The notes: generated from the letters alone by a model not told the origin. DNA of 34,383 nucleotides from Rhodospirillum sp. UBA1311 (GCA_002307145.1 DBTR01000065.1:1831-36213); one strand, 5' to 3'; positions 1 to 8,193 are shown, counted from the first letter of the stretch. Made by a program: numbers and translations.

Positions 1-267
1 CCGACCACCGGCCTGCACTTCGAGGACGTGCGCAAGCTCCTGGAAGTGCTCCAGGAACTCGCCGACACCGGCAATACCTTGTTGGTGATCGAGCACAACC
101 TCGAAGTGATCAAGACCGCCGACTGGATCATCGACATCGGCCCCGAGGGCGGCGACGGCGGCGGCCAGATCGTCGCCACCGGCACCCCCGAGGAGATCGT
201 CGCGAAGAACAAAGGCTACACCGCGCCGTACCTCGCGGCGGCGCTCAAGCCTAGGTCGCGTACTTGA
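1..267 (+). CDS. uvrA: UvrA excinuclease ABC subunit A, C-terminal fragment (5' end outside window)
   Basis: The reading frame is open from the first base to the TGA at 265-267 and gives the last 88 residues of UvrA, the damage-recognition ATPase of nucleotide excision repair. The segment TTGLHFEDVRKLLEVL, then VIEHNLEVIKTADWIIDIGP and GGGQIVATGTPEE are the typical end of the second ABC ATPase domain, including the H-loop histidine in IEHN. The start and both Walker A motifs lie left of the window. The stop overlaps the convergent peroxiredoxin-like gene by 17 bases, so there is no room for a separate terminator. Identification is firm because this C-terminal motif is highly conserved in UvrA. 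Confidence 0.95.
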   Translation, partial: PTTGLHFEDVRKLLEVLQELADTGNTLLVIEHNLEVIKTADWIIDIGPEGGDGGGQIVATGTPEEIVAKNKGYTAPYLAAALKPRSRT

Positions 268-886
268 CCGAGCAACCGTAAGGCCGGGTGACCGGGTTGG
301 CCACCGTCTGCCCGGTCACCACCGCCTGCATCGCGTCGCGGAACAAGGGCTTCGCCTTGTCGACGTCGTTGACGTTGGTCGAGGCGATGCTGTCGATGCC
401 GCCCATGTAGCGCAACACCCCCTTGGCGTCGATCACGAACATGTGCGGCGTGGTCACCGCGCCGTAGAGCCGTCCGAGCTTGCCCTCGGGATCGAGGAGC
501 ACCGCCGTCGGCGCGGCGTCGCGGCTGGCGGTGAGGCGATTGGCCTCAGCCGCGTTCACGTATCCCTGCTCGCCCGGCGCGGACGAAATCACCGAAAGCC
601 AGACCACGCCCTCGGCGGTCGCCTGCTTCTGCAGTTTCTGCATGTTGGCGGATTTGTAGTGCTTGATCGTGAACGGGCAATCGGCGTTGGTCCATTCCAG
701 CACCACCACCTTGCCGCGCAGGTCGGAGAGCTTGCGCAGCGTGCCCTGGGTGTCGACCACCGCGAACTCGGGCGCGGACGAGCCCACCTGCGGCGCGGCG
801 AAGGCCGGCAGCGGCAGGCCCAGGGCGATCAGCGAGACACCGCCGAGGATCAAGGTCTGGCGTCGGGAAATTGCGCAAAACGGCAT
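251..886 (-). CDS. Exported peroxiredoxin-like (redoxin/thioredoxin-fold) protein
   Basis: This 211-residue protein has an N-terminal export signal with a twin-arginine-like SRRQTL (residues 7-12), a hydrophobic stretch and an AFA-A cleavage site near residue 30. The rest is an AhpC/TSA-type thioredoxin fold. The active-site region is TNADCPFT, with one cysteine (C70) and threonine where a CxxC would have its second cysteine. A second cysteine, C205, sits in GCSVKY at the C-terminus. Such spacing fits a two-cysteine peroxiredoxin-like enzyme rather than a disulfide oxidase. Start 886 is supported by GAGGAGGTG just upstream, which overlaps the stop of the ScsB/DsbD-type gene (gap 12 bases), so the two are surely co-transcribed. 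Known ScsB-type reductases feed electrons to envelope peroxiredoxin-like proteins, so a reductase-substrate pair is a reasonable inference. Exact substrate is unknown. Confidence 0.85.
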   Translation of the reverse strand: MPFCAISRRQTLILGGVSLIALGLPLPAFAAPQVGSSAPEFAVVDTQGTLRKLSDLRGKVVVLEWTNADCPFTIKHYKSANMQKLQKQATAEGVVWLSVISSAPGEQGYVNAAEANRLTASRDAAPTAVLLDPEGKLGRLYGAVTTPHMFVIDAKGVLRYMGGIDSIASTNVNDVDKAKPLFRDAMQAVVTGQTVANPVTRPYGCSVKYAT

Positions 887-898
887 CGAACCACCTCC

Positions 899-3016
899 TC
901 AGTTGCTGCGCGGGATCGCCGCGATGGCGTCGAGCATCGCGGTTTCGGTCAACACCGGCGGCAACACCAGGGGTGCACCGCTCCCGGCGGGATAGAGCGC
1001 GTAGAACGGCACGCCGTCGCGGCCGAAGGCGCGGAGATAGCGGGTGATTTCCGGATCGGCGCGGGTCCAGTCGCCCTTGAGGTAGACCACGCCGCGATCC
1101 TTCAGCGCCGCCTGCACCGCGTCGGTGGAGAGCGCGATGCGCTCGTTGACGAGACAGCTCAGGCACCAGTCGGCGGTCATGTTGACGAACACCGGCCTGC
1201 CCTCGGCGCGAAGGTTGTCGAGGCGTCGTTCGCTATAGGGCTCGGAATGCTCGCTTGCCGCGATCCCGCGCACGGGCGCGTCGACCGGCTTCAGACTCAG
1301 CAACAGCACTACGCTCGCCAATGCCAACGCCACCGAGCCGCCATAGGTCCAGGGCCTTCGCCAGGGCCCGCGCTGGGCAAGGCCGAACAGCCATGCGGCG
1401 ACGCCGATCGCCGCCGTTCCGGCAAGGCCCGCGATCAGGCCACCCTCGCCGGTCTGGCGCGCCAGCACCCAGAGCAACCACGCCACCGACGCATACATCG
1501 GCAATGCCATGATCTGCCGCAGCCTCAACATCCAGGGTCCGGGGCGCGGCAAGCGACGGCTCAGGCCGGGAAACACCGCGAGCGCCGCGTAAGGGAGCGC
1601 CAACCCCCCGCCCATGGCAAGAAACAGCGCGACGCAAAGGATCGGCGGCAGGACCAACGCCGCGCCGATCGCCACTCCCATGAACGGCGCGGTGCAGGGC
1701 GTCGCCACCACCACCGCGAGGAGGCCGGTGAGGAAACTTCCGGCACGGCCGCGTCCGCCGCTCCAGGTACCGAGCCCGGAGGTGCGCACCTCGAATACGC
1801 CGGAAAGGTTCAAGCCGACGAGCAGCAGCAGCCAGGACATCGCGGCGATGAATACCGGCGATTGGAACTGGAACCCCCAGCCCACCGCGGAGCCTCCTGC
1901 GCGCAGGGTGAGCAGCACCGCCGCCAACGCCGTGAATGCGGTGAGGATGCCGAAGATGTAGAGCAACGCCGAGAGCCGCACTTCGCGCAACTCGCCGCCG
2001 GAAAGGCGCGCAACCGCCGTCGCCTTCATCGCGAGGATCGGGAACACGCACGGCATCAGGTTCAGGATCAGGCCTCCAAGGAACGCGAACGCCAGTGCCT
2101 GCCAGAGCGGCACGGCGGTCGCCGGGCTTGGAGCAGGCGGCATGCTTATACGGGGAGCGATGGTGTACCAACGGGTGGCGCCGCCGCTATCGGTGATCGC
2201 CAGCACGCCCGGCACGCGCTGGCTCGCGTCGAACGTAGGGCCGCGTGCGAGCGCGAGCGCGATCTCTCCCACGCGCGCGGTGAAGCGTGCGGGCTTGGCG
2301 TAATCCACCGGTCCCCAGTCGTCGGGGAAAAAAGCGGCATCCTGCGCGGTTTCGGGCGACAGGCCGGGCCCGCTCAAAATCAGGCTGAAGCCTTCGCCCG
2401 CGACCGCCAGACCCGCCATCCAGGGACTGAACTGCGGCCTCCGCAAGTCGGCGGCGTCGAAGGCGGCGGTCGTGTCGGATCCGGCAGGCTTGGAAACGGC
2501 CTCGACCGGAAGCCGCAACCGGAAGATTCCGCTCTCCGGAACGCACTGCTCGGCGCAGACCAGCCACTCGGCCTTGGCCTCCACCGCGAATGTCTCGCCC
2601 ACGCGAATATCGCTCGGCACGTTTACCGTGACCGGCAGGGTGATTTCATCACGATAGCCGAAGCTCACCGCGCCGCCGACCTCGATCCGTTCCGGGCCCG
2701 GCCATTCGATCGGCCCGGCGCTCGCGCCCGGCGGCAGCGTCAGCACGAGCCGCGTCGGTTCTCCCGCGTCGCCGGGATTTTTCCAGTACGTGTGCCAATG
2801 GGGCGCAAGCTTCTGCCGCAGCCCGATGCGGAAGCGGCTTCCCGGCGCGACGGCGTCGGCATCGCTGATCAACGAGACCGTGGCGCGGGGGCTAACGACG
2901 GCGTTGCTTTCGTCCGCCGAGGCGATGGCGGGAAGCGCGGCAAAAACCAGCCCGATCAGTACGCAGAAGCCCTGCGACAGGGGGCGGATGCAGCGGTGGA
3001 GCTGGGCGAGACGCAT
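899..3016 (-). CDS. ScsB/DsbD-type membrane thiol:disulfide reductase
   Basis: This 705-residue inner-membrane protein should carry electrons from cytoplasmic thioredoxin to thiol proteins in the periplasm. A signal peptide covers about residues 1-34. The periplasmic N-domain (about 38-290) has HWHTYWKNPGDAG and the cysteine pair C154/C158 in WLVCAEQC. The membrane core (about 310-560) holds the redox cysteines C323 in LMPCVFP and C441 in TPCTAPFMG. The C-terminal thioredoxin domain has the active site WCLSC (C618/C621). The longer N-domain and WKNPGDAG motif resemble ScsB more than E. coli DsbD. ATG at 3016 is chosen because GGAGG precedes it closely and the signal peptide starts there; the frame is open further upstream, but that extension does not look like protein. 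It lies downstream of a likely terminator and directly upstream of its probable client, the peroxiredoxin-like gene. Confidence 0.9.
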   Translation of the reverse strand: MRLAQLHRCIRPLSQGFCVLIGLVFAALPAIASADESNAVVSPRATVSLISDADAVAPGSRFRIGLRQKLAPHWHTYWKNPGDAGEPTRLVLTLPPGASAGPIEWPGPERIEVGGAVSFGYRDEITLPVTVNVPSDIRVGETFAVEAKAEWLVCAEQCVPESGIFRLRLPVEAVSKPAGSDTTAAFDAADLRRPQFSPWMAGLAVAGEGFSLILSGPGLSPETAQDAAFFPDDWGPVDYAKPARFTARVGEIALALARGPTFDASQRVPGVLAITDSGGATRWYTIAPRISMPPAPSPATAVPLWQALAFAFLGGLILNLMPCVFPILAMKATAVARLSGGELREVRLSALLYIFGILTAFTALAAVLLTLRAGGSAVGWGFQFQSPVFIAAMSWLLLLVGLNLSGVFEVRTSGLGTWSGGRGRAGSFLTGLLAVVVATPCTAPFMGVAIGAALVLPPILCVALFLAMGGGLALPYAALAVFPGLSRRLPRPGPWMLRLRQIMALPMYASVAWLLWVLARQTGEGGLIAGLAGTAAIGVAAWLFGLAQRGPWRRPWTYGGSVALALASVVLLLSLKPVDAPVRGIAASEHSEPYSERRLDNLRAEGRPVFVNMTADWCLSCLVNERIALSTDAVQAALKDRGVVYLKGDWTRADPEITRYLRAFGRDGVPFYALYPAGSGAPLVLPPVLTETAMLDAIAAIPRSN

Positions 3017-3065
3017 GGCACCTCCTGTGGGTGCGGTAACTGCGGTCATCGCTTTATGTAGGAAA

Positions 3066-3094
3066 GGCCGCCGGAGGGATGCAACCCGGCGGCC
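3066..3094 (-). terminator. Rho-independent terminator after the DUF4170 gene
   Basis: A perfect 9-bp GC-rich stem (GGCCGCCGG at 3066-3074 and CCGGCGGCC at 3086-3094) with an 11-base loop is followed, on the minus strand, by TTTCCT. It lies 22 bases beyond the stop of the DUF4170 gene and about 50 bases before the ScsB/DsbD-type start. It would separate the two minus-strand transcription units. The T tract is short, so termination may be partial. Confidence 0.6.
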
Positions 3095-3116
3095 GAAATC
3101 GTGATCGGTCGAAGCC

Positions 3117-3530
3117 TCAGGAGCCGACGCGCGCGGTGAAGGCTTCGAACTCGGCGGCGCTGACCACGTCGTAACGGTGCAGGCAGGAATCCACCGTCGA
3201 GGCGGTTTTGGCGCGCCACTGGACCAGCGCTTCCGCCGGGCTGAACGGTCCCAGAACTTCGAGCGCATGGCCGGGCGCGAGGCGAACGAAGCTGGTGTCG
3301 GCATATTCGCCGCCGATCACGTAGGCCGGGGCCGTCGCTTGGCGCTCCTCGACCATGTAGCGCACCATCGCGTTGTCGACCGTGCGCCCGGTGAGATCGC
3401 GCCAGAGATCATGCGCCTCGCGCTCGCTCATCGGACCATGGCTTTCGATTTCCTGGCCCTCGGCAATCCGGGAAAAGCTGGTGTCGGCGTATTCGCCGCC
3501 GACAACGTAGAAACACCGCTCTGGGCTCAT
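3117..3530 (-). CDS. Tandem DUF4170 protein (two repeats)
   Basis: This 137-residue soluble protein of unknown function is made of two similar copies of one small domain. Repeat 1 (about residues 8-60) and repeat 2 (about 70-123) both begin YV(V/I)GGEYADTSF, then have a GP(M/F)S turn, an aligned tryptophan (LW or QW) and end with an RY motif. I recognise this GGEYxDTSF domain as DUF4170, normally a single copy of about 70-80 residues in alphaproteobacteria; the name is from memory. No signal peptide, membrane segment or catalytic motif is visible. The start overlaps the stop of the rhodanese-like gene in an ATGA (3527-3530), so the two are translationally coupled and probably made in a fixed ratio. 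A stem-loop terminator follows. Confidence 0.8.
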   Translation of the reverse strand: MSPERCFYVVGGEYADTSFSRIAEGQEIESHGPMSEREAHDLWRDLTGRTVDNAMVRYMVEERQATAPAYVIGGEYADTSFVRLAPGHALEVLGPFSPAEALVQWRAKTASTVDSCLHRYDVVSAAEFEAFTARVGS

Positions 3531-4009
3531 TTGTCGTCATCCTCTTCGGTTAGCGCCTGCAGCGGCAGCCCCGCCTCGCGCCATGCCTTGACCCCGCCCG
3601 CCATCAGCGCGACGTTGGTCATGCCATGGGCCTGGAGGAATTTCGCGGCCAGCGTGGCGCGGTCGATGGTGTCGTCGAAGACGATGATCTCGGCAGTGCG
3701 CAGTTCCTGGAATTTCGCCGCCGAGGCTTTCGCGCGCAGGCGTTCGGGAATCTGCTCGACCGGCAGCACCAGCGCGCCATCCACGGTGAATGGATCGCTC
3801 TTGCGCTTCGCGGGCTTGCGCGAGTCCCACATCAACGGATCGTCGCCCGCCTGGACCAGCTCTTGCACCTGCCCGGGCGTGAGGATGCGGCCTTTCCAGC
3901 GGTCGCGCCGCCAAGCGTACCATGCCCCCCAGATCGCAACGCCGAGGGCGCCTGCGGCGACCCAAAGCTGCGGGGTATGGAGAATCTGGTTCAACAACGC
4001 GTCGTCCAT
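3527..4009 (-). CDS. Membrane-anchored rhodanese-like protein lacking the catalytic cysteine
   Basis: This 160-residue protein has one N-terminal membrane segment (about 14-33, LWVAAGALGVAIWGAWYAW) followed by RRDR, then a cytoplasmic rhodanese fold. Fold markers are the LTPGQVQELV start, LMWDSRKP (the usual DxR element), VDGALVLPVEQIP and the closing MAGGVKAWREAGLPL. At the active-site loop, where active sulfurtransferases have a cysteine, the sequence is IIVFDDTIDRA; there is no cysteine anywhere in the protein. It is therefore probably a binding or scaffold module, not a sulfurtransferase. ATG at 4009 is preferred over an upstream start because GGGAGG lies 4 bases before it. It faces trmFO across a 112-base divergent gap and is coupled to the tandem DUF4170 gene by an ATGA overlap. 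Confidence 0.75.
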   Translation of the reverse strand: MDDALLNQILHTPQLWVAAGALGVAIWGAWYAWRRDRWKGRILTPGQVQELVQAGDDPLMWDSRKPAKRKSDPFTVDGALVLPVEQIPERLRAKASAAKFQELRTAEIIVFDDTIDRATLAAKFLQAHGMTNVALMAGGVKAWREAGLPLQALTEEDDDK

Positions 4010-4121
4010 GTCGCCTCCCAAGCTAACCTGTCCGTTGGGAGTACCTGAGTCGTCGAAATCAAGCAAGTCTGGACAGCCGCCGCGCCGCAGCTTAATTCAG
4101 GCGTCTTCAAGGAGCACCGCC

Positions 4122-5504
4122 ATGACCACCGAAACCGCCCGTCCCATCGTCCATGTCGTCGGCGCAGGCCTCGCCGGAAGCGAAGCCGCGTGGCAGCTCG
4201 CCGAAGCCGGGGTGGCGGTGATCCTCCACGAAATGCGCCCCGACGTCGCGACCCCGGCGCACACCGGCGGCGGCTTCGCCGAGCTGGTCTGTTCCAACTC
4301 GTTTCGTTCCGACGACGCCGACGCGAGCGCGATCGGCGTGCTGCACGAGGAAATGCGCCGAAGCGGCTCGCTGATCCTGCGCACCGCCGACGCCCACCGC
4401 GTGCCTGCGGGCGGCGCGCTGGCCGTGGACCGCGACGCCTTCTCCGCCGCCGTACAGGCCGCGCTCGAAGCGCATCCGAACGTGACCACGATCCGCGAAG
4501 AGGTGGCCGACCTGCCGCCGCCCGAGCAAGGCCTCGCGGTGATCGCCTCCGGCCCCCTCACCTCGCCCAGGCTGTCCGACGCGATCCAGGCTGCGAGCGG
4601 CGCCGACGCGCTGTCGTTCTTCGACGCGATCGCACCGGTGGTGATCAAGGACAGCATCGACTTTTCAAAGGCATGGTTCCAGTCGCGTTGGGACAAGGGC
4701 ACCGGCAAGGACTACATCAACTGCCCGATGGACGAAGCCCAGTACAACGCCTTCGTCGACGCGCTGCTCGCCGCCGAGTACGTGGAATTCAAGGACTGGG
4801 AGCGCGATACGCCCTATTTCGAGGGCTGCCTGCCGGTCGAGGTGATGGCCGAGCGCGGCCGGATGACGCTCGCCTTCGGACCGATGAAACCGGTCGGCCT
4901 GACCAACCCCAATGCGCCGGAACGCCGCGCCTTCGCGGTGGTGCAGCTGCGCCAGGACAACGCCCTCGGCACCCTCTACAACATGGTCGGCTTCCAGACC
5001 AAGCTGAAGCACGGCGAGCAGTTGCGCATCCTCCGCACCATCCCCGGGCTCGAAAACGCCGAGTTCGCGCGCCTGGGCGGCATCCACCGCAACACCTTCC
5101 TGAATTCGCCGAAGGTCCTCGATCCGACGCTGCGGCTGAAATCCCGGCCGCACCTGCGCTTCGCCGGGCAGATCACCGGCTGCGAGGGCTATGTGGAAAG
5201 CGCCGCCGTCGGCCTGATCGCGGGCCGCTTCGCCGCCGCCGAGGCGCAAGGCCGCGACATCGTGCCGCCGCCGGTGACCACCGCGCTCGGCGCGATGCTC
5301 AACCACATCACCGTGGGCGCCGACGCCGCCACCTACCAGCCGATGAATATCACCTTCGGCCTGTTCCCCGACCTGCCGCTCGCCGATCCGGTCAAGCCCG
5401 GCGGCAAGCCGCGCCACCTGAAGGGCGCGGACCGCAAGAAGGCGCATGCCACCCGCGCGCTCGTCGACCTCCAGGCCTGGCTCACCTCTACGGCCGCCAG
5501 CTGA
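4122..5504 (+). CDS. trmFO: TrmFO, methylenetetrahydrofolate:tRNA uracil-54 C5-methyltransferase
   Basis: This 460-residue flavoprotein makes ribothymidine at position 54 of tRNA, using 5,10-methylene-THF as methyl donor and reduced FAD. The N-terminal Rossmann motif is VVGAGLAGSEAA (about residues 12-23). Conserved family stretches follow: LVCSNSFRSDD, YFEGCLPVEVMAERG, GPMKPVGLTNP, YNMVGFQTKLK and FAGQITGCEGYVESAA. The cysteines at 57 (CSNSF) and 236 (FEGC) match the two conserved cysteines of the family. Length is normal. ATG at 4122 is supported by AAGGAG seven bases upstream and by the family start; the frame is open far upstream, but that part overlaps the divergent genes. The 3' end overlaps the convergent MscS gene by 17 bases. 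Confidence 0.95.
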   Translation: MTTETARPIVHVVGAGLAGSEAAWQLAEAGVAVILHEMRPDVATPAHTGGGFAELVCSNSFRSDDADASAIGVLHEEMRRSGSLILRTADAHRVPAGGALAVDRDAFSAAVQAALEAHPNVTTIREEVADLPPPEQGLAVIASGPLTSPRLSDAIQAASGADALSFFDAIAPVVIKDSIDFSKAWFQSRWDKGTGKDYINCPMDEAQYNAFVDALLAAEYVEFKDWERDTPYFEGCLPVEVMAERGRMTLAFGPMKPVGLTNPNAPERRAFAVVQLRQDNALGTLYNMVGFQTKLKHGEQLRILRTIPGLENAEFARLGGIHRNTFLNSPKVLDPTLRLKSRPHLRFAGQITGCEGYVESAAVGLIAGRFAAAEAQGRDIVPPPVTTALGAMLNHITVGADAATYQPMNITFGLFPDLPLADPVKPGGKPRHLKGADRKKAHATRALVDLQAWLTSTAAS

Positions 5505-7308
5505 TCCCGATGCGGCCGAGCAGGCGGCCGACGCCGCTTTCCGGCTGTTCCGGGATATCCGGGGTTTCGCTGGTCGAACTCGGGCGCGGCTGATCCGGTT
5601 CCTCGGCTTCAACGGCCTCGCCGGTTTCGGCGGAAATCCCGCGCAGCGTCCGGATCTTCTCCTCCACCATCAGGCGCTTGGCCTCGTCCGGCTTGCTGTC
5701 GCGCGCCATGTAGACGGTCTGCGACGGGAAGGCGAAGCCCGCCCCGCAAGCATCGACGATGTCCATGATCCGGAGGGTGAGTTCCTCCTGGATCTGGAGA
5801 AACTCGTTCATGTCCGTACACTTGACGTAAGCGAAAATCTCGATGGTGAGGCTGTCCGCGCCGAGCCCGGTGAAGCGCACCCGCGCCGGGTCGGGGTCGA
5901 CCTTCGGGTGGCTCAGGAGCATCGCGCGGAGTTCGATCAACAGGTAGCGGATCTGGTCCGGCGTGGTTTCGTAGCGCAGGCCGAGCTTGGGATGGAACCA
6001 GAACTTGTCGCGCATCGCGAAGTTTTCGATCTTGAGCGACGAGAATTCGCCGTTCGGCACGGTGACGATGGTGCGGTCGAGGGTGCGGATGCGGGTCGAG
6101 CGCATGCCGATTTCCTCGACTTGCCCCAACTGGTCGCCGAACTTGCAGAAGTCGCCTTCGCGGATCGGATGATCGGCGATCAGGGTGACCGAGCCGATCA
6201 GGTTCTCGATGGTCTTCTGCGCACCCAGGGCGACCGCGATACCGCCGATGCCGAGGGCGGCGAGACCGGCGCTGACGTTGAACCCCAAGGTGTCGAGGAT
6301 CACGATCAGGCCCGCCGCCATCACCAGGAACTTCGCGACGCGGCGGAAGAAGCGGATCGCCGAAAGCGCCTCCCAATGGTTGAGTTGGGAAATCTTGTCG
6401 ATCGTCACCTGCGCGACGGCATCGACGATGCGCCAGAGGAACCACGCCAGCCCGCTCCACCAGACGATCTGGCCGATCACCGCGAAGAACTGCCGCGCCA
6501 CCACCGCGACGCCGAGATACCCGACGCCCAGCACGAACAGCATCACCGCGAAGCAGATCCGGAACGGCGGCACCGCTGCCTCGACCAACCGTCGCTTGAG
6601 CGAATCCGGGTTGCGCCGCCAGATCGACCGGAGGCCGGTCGCAGCGATCACCGTCACCAGTCCGGAAACCGCGTAGGCGAGCACCGCGAACACCACGAGC
6701 GCGCCCCAATGGATCAGCGGCACGCCGCCGAGCAGCGGCCCGCCGAGCAGCCAACGCGGCAGGATGCGTTCGAAGATGCCCGCCTTGACCTTGTCCTCAA
6801 GCCCTGGAATCTGGGCGACGCTGCGCGACGACACCAACCAGATCTGGATGCCGTCGGGGCTCTTCACCCGTTGCAGGAACAAATCCACGGTCCCCTGGTG
6901 GGTGCGCACCGAGGCGAATTTTTCAAGATCGGCATCGAGGCCGTCGTCGAGCAGGCCTTCCGGCGCATTGCTCAGTTCGCGCCCCTGCGCCAGCCAACCG
7001 CCTTCGTCGAGCACCTGCTGGAGGTCCTGCGCCAGGTCCTTTCCCCGTGCCGGGCGCTGGGTCGTCGGGATCTTGCTCAGGTCGAAGTAGTTGGCGGCGC
7101 GCACGTAGTCCTGCTCCGCCATCGCCTTGACCAGGCCGCGCACCAGGCCTTCCGGCGTTTCGCGACCGAGGAGGTCCTTCGGCGCGGGCGCTTCGGCGGC
7201 GGGCGGAGCGTCGGCGTGCGCCGCCGTGCCGAACGGAGCGGCGGCGTACAGCAGGAAGATGAAGATCGCGGTCAGGATGCGGGGGAAAAGCCGGGAAAAT
7301 GCGAACAT
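5488..7308 (-). CDS. Large MscS-family mechanosensitive ion channel
   Basis: This 606-residue membrane protein belongs to the MscS family, which releases solutes on osmotic downshock. A signal peptide (FIFLLYAAAPFGTAAHA, about 16-32) precedes a roughly 170-residue periplasmic domain. Several membrane helices follow, then the pore helix with the Gly/Ala pattern GLAALGIGGIAVALGAQ near residue 340 and the beta-domain signatures IADHPIREGDF and TVPNGEFS. The C-terminal 40 residues are acidic and proline-rich. At about twice the size of E. coli MscS, it is closer to the extended YbdG/YnaI-like types. The ATG at 7308 begins the signal peptide; no strong ribosome binding site is visible, and a TTG at 7383 in the same frame is a less likely start. 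Its 3' end overlaps trmFO tail to tail by 17 bases. Confidence 0.88.
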   Translation of the reverse strand: MFAFSRLFPRILTAIFIFLLYAAAPFGTAAHADAPPAAEAPAPKDLLGRETPEGLVRGLVKAMAEQDYVRAANYFDLSKIPTTQRPARGKDLAQDLQQVLDEGGWLAQGRELSNAPEGLLDDGLDADLEKFASVRTHQGTVDLFLQRVKSPDGIQIWLVSSRSVAQIPGLEDKVKAGIFERILPRWLLGGPLLGGVPLIHWGALVVFAVLAYAVSGLVTVIAATGLRSIWRRNPDSLKRRLVEAAVPPFRICFAVMLFVLGVGYLGVAVVARQFFAVIGQIVWWSGLAWFLWRIVDAVAQVTIDKISQLNHWEALSAIRFFRRVAKFLVMAAGLIVILDTLGFNVSAGLAALGIGGIAVALGAQKTIENLIGSVTLIADHPIREGDFCKFGDQLGQVEEIGMRSTRIRTLDRTIVTVPNGEFSSLKIENFAMRDKFWFHPKLGLRYETTPDQIRYLLIELRAMLLSHPKVDPDPARVRFTGLGADSLTIEIFAYVKCTDMNEFLQIQEELTLRIMDIVDACGAGFAFPSQTVYMARDSKPDEAKRLMVEEKIRTLRGISAETGEAVEAEEPDQPRPSSTSETPDIPEQPESGVGRLLGRIGISWRP

Positions 7309-7386
7309 GGGAGTGAATAGCCGTTTCTGCGGTGCGCGCTGCGCGGGTGGTGAAGATGAAGGCCCGGAATGGCCGAAATGCAAGTC

Positions 7387-8169
7387 CTAGATGCGGCCCC
7401 GCGCCCATCGCGCGAGAAACGCCGGAGTCAGGCGGCTGGGCGCGGCGAACCTCGGGTCGAGCGGCTCGAATCCCGACCGGCGCAGCCGTCGCAGGTGTTG
7501 CCGCGCCAATGCCGCCGGGGCAACCAAGCAGAACGCCCGACGCGGCGGCGGGTTCCCTGCGGCGGCGGCGATTGCCGCCTCGGCCCGCGTGGCGACGCGC
7601 CGCGCGAGATCGGCGCGGGCGGCGGGATCGGCTATCGCGGCCGGCCAGGGATTGCGGCCCTGACGAACCCGCATCGCGGTGGCGCGGAGGAGGCCGACGA
7701 GGCCATGGCCGCGCGCCGCGTCGGCAAGCGCGGGATGCGCGGCCAAGTCGCCCATGCCCGCCGCATGCGCAAGCGCGGCGGCGAGAGGCGCGGTGGTCGC
7801 GGCAACGTAGGCCTCCGCCTCGTCGAGGTCGGCGAACGGCGTGTCGTCCATGTCGCGCGCCCGCGCCTCGACCAGCGCCAGCAGATGCGGCTTGATCGCG
7901 GGCCAGTGCGGCTGCGCCACCAGCAGGCGCGACAGCGGCGGCAATCCCGCGTCGGACGCGCCGTCGAAGGCGTCTATCCACCAGCGCAGGCGGAGCAACC
8001 CCATTGCCGGTTCGGCGACCAGCTCCCGCACCCGCGCGAGTTCGGCGTTGACGGCGAGCACCGCGAAGATGTCGGCGCGCCAGGGCAGCGGTCGCAGCAT
8101 TGCGCCGATGAAGCGGTCGCGGTCCTGCCGTCGCACCGTCTCCGCCAGCCAGTCGTCGGTATCCGGCAT
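7387..8169 (-). CDS. NDUFAF6-like squalene/phytoene synthase-fold protein, no catalytic motifs
   Basis: This 260-residue protein has the squalene/phytoene synthase fold but resembles NDUFAF6, a mitochondrial complex I assembly factor. Landmarks are RQDRDRFIGAML, AVNAELARVRELVAEPAMG and LLRLRWWIDAF. The first aspartate-rich motif of true synthases (DDxxD) is replaced by ARVRELVAE, and the second (DxxxD) by LLRATAMRVRQGRNPWP, so prenyl condensation is unlikely. The family is often mis-annotated as phytoene synthase. In alphaproteobacteria it commonly lies near secDF and trmFO (recollection); here it is separated from secF by sodB and the squalene genes. ATG at 8169 follows a purine-rich GAGGCGG; the frame extends to 8241, but that region belongs to the divergent promoter. 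A role in complex I assembly is inferred only. Confidence 0.78.
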   Translation of the reverse strand: MPDTDDWLAETVRRQDRDRFIGAMLRPLPWRADIFAVLAVNAELARVRELVAEPAMGLLRLRWWIDAFDGASDAGLPPLSRLLVAQPHWPAIKPHLLALVEARARDMDDTPFADLDEAEAYVAATTAPLAAALAHAAGMGDLAAHPALADAARGHGLVGLLRATAMRVRQGRNPWPAAIADPAARADLARRVATRAEAAIAAAAGNPPPRRAFCLVAPAALARQHLRRLRRSGFEPLDPRFAAPSRLTPAFLARWARGRI

Positions 8170-8193
8170 CGGTGCCGCCTCTTTCGGTTTTGC

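Noticed and set aside
443..3061. A long plus-strand open frame of more than 850 codons opposite the ScsB/DsbD-type gene
   Set aside because: High GC makes the antisense frame open by chance; its translation is arginine/histidine/glycine-rich with no family motif, while the minus strand carries complete domains and ribosome binding sites.
7387..8169. Phytoene or squalene synthase activity for the NDUFAF6-like protein
   Set aside because: Both aspartate-rich motifs needed for prenyl diphosphate binding are missing, and the landmark residues match the NDUFAF6 group.
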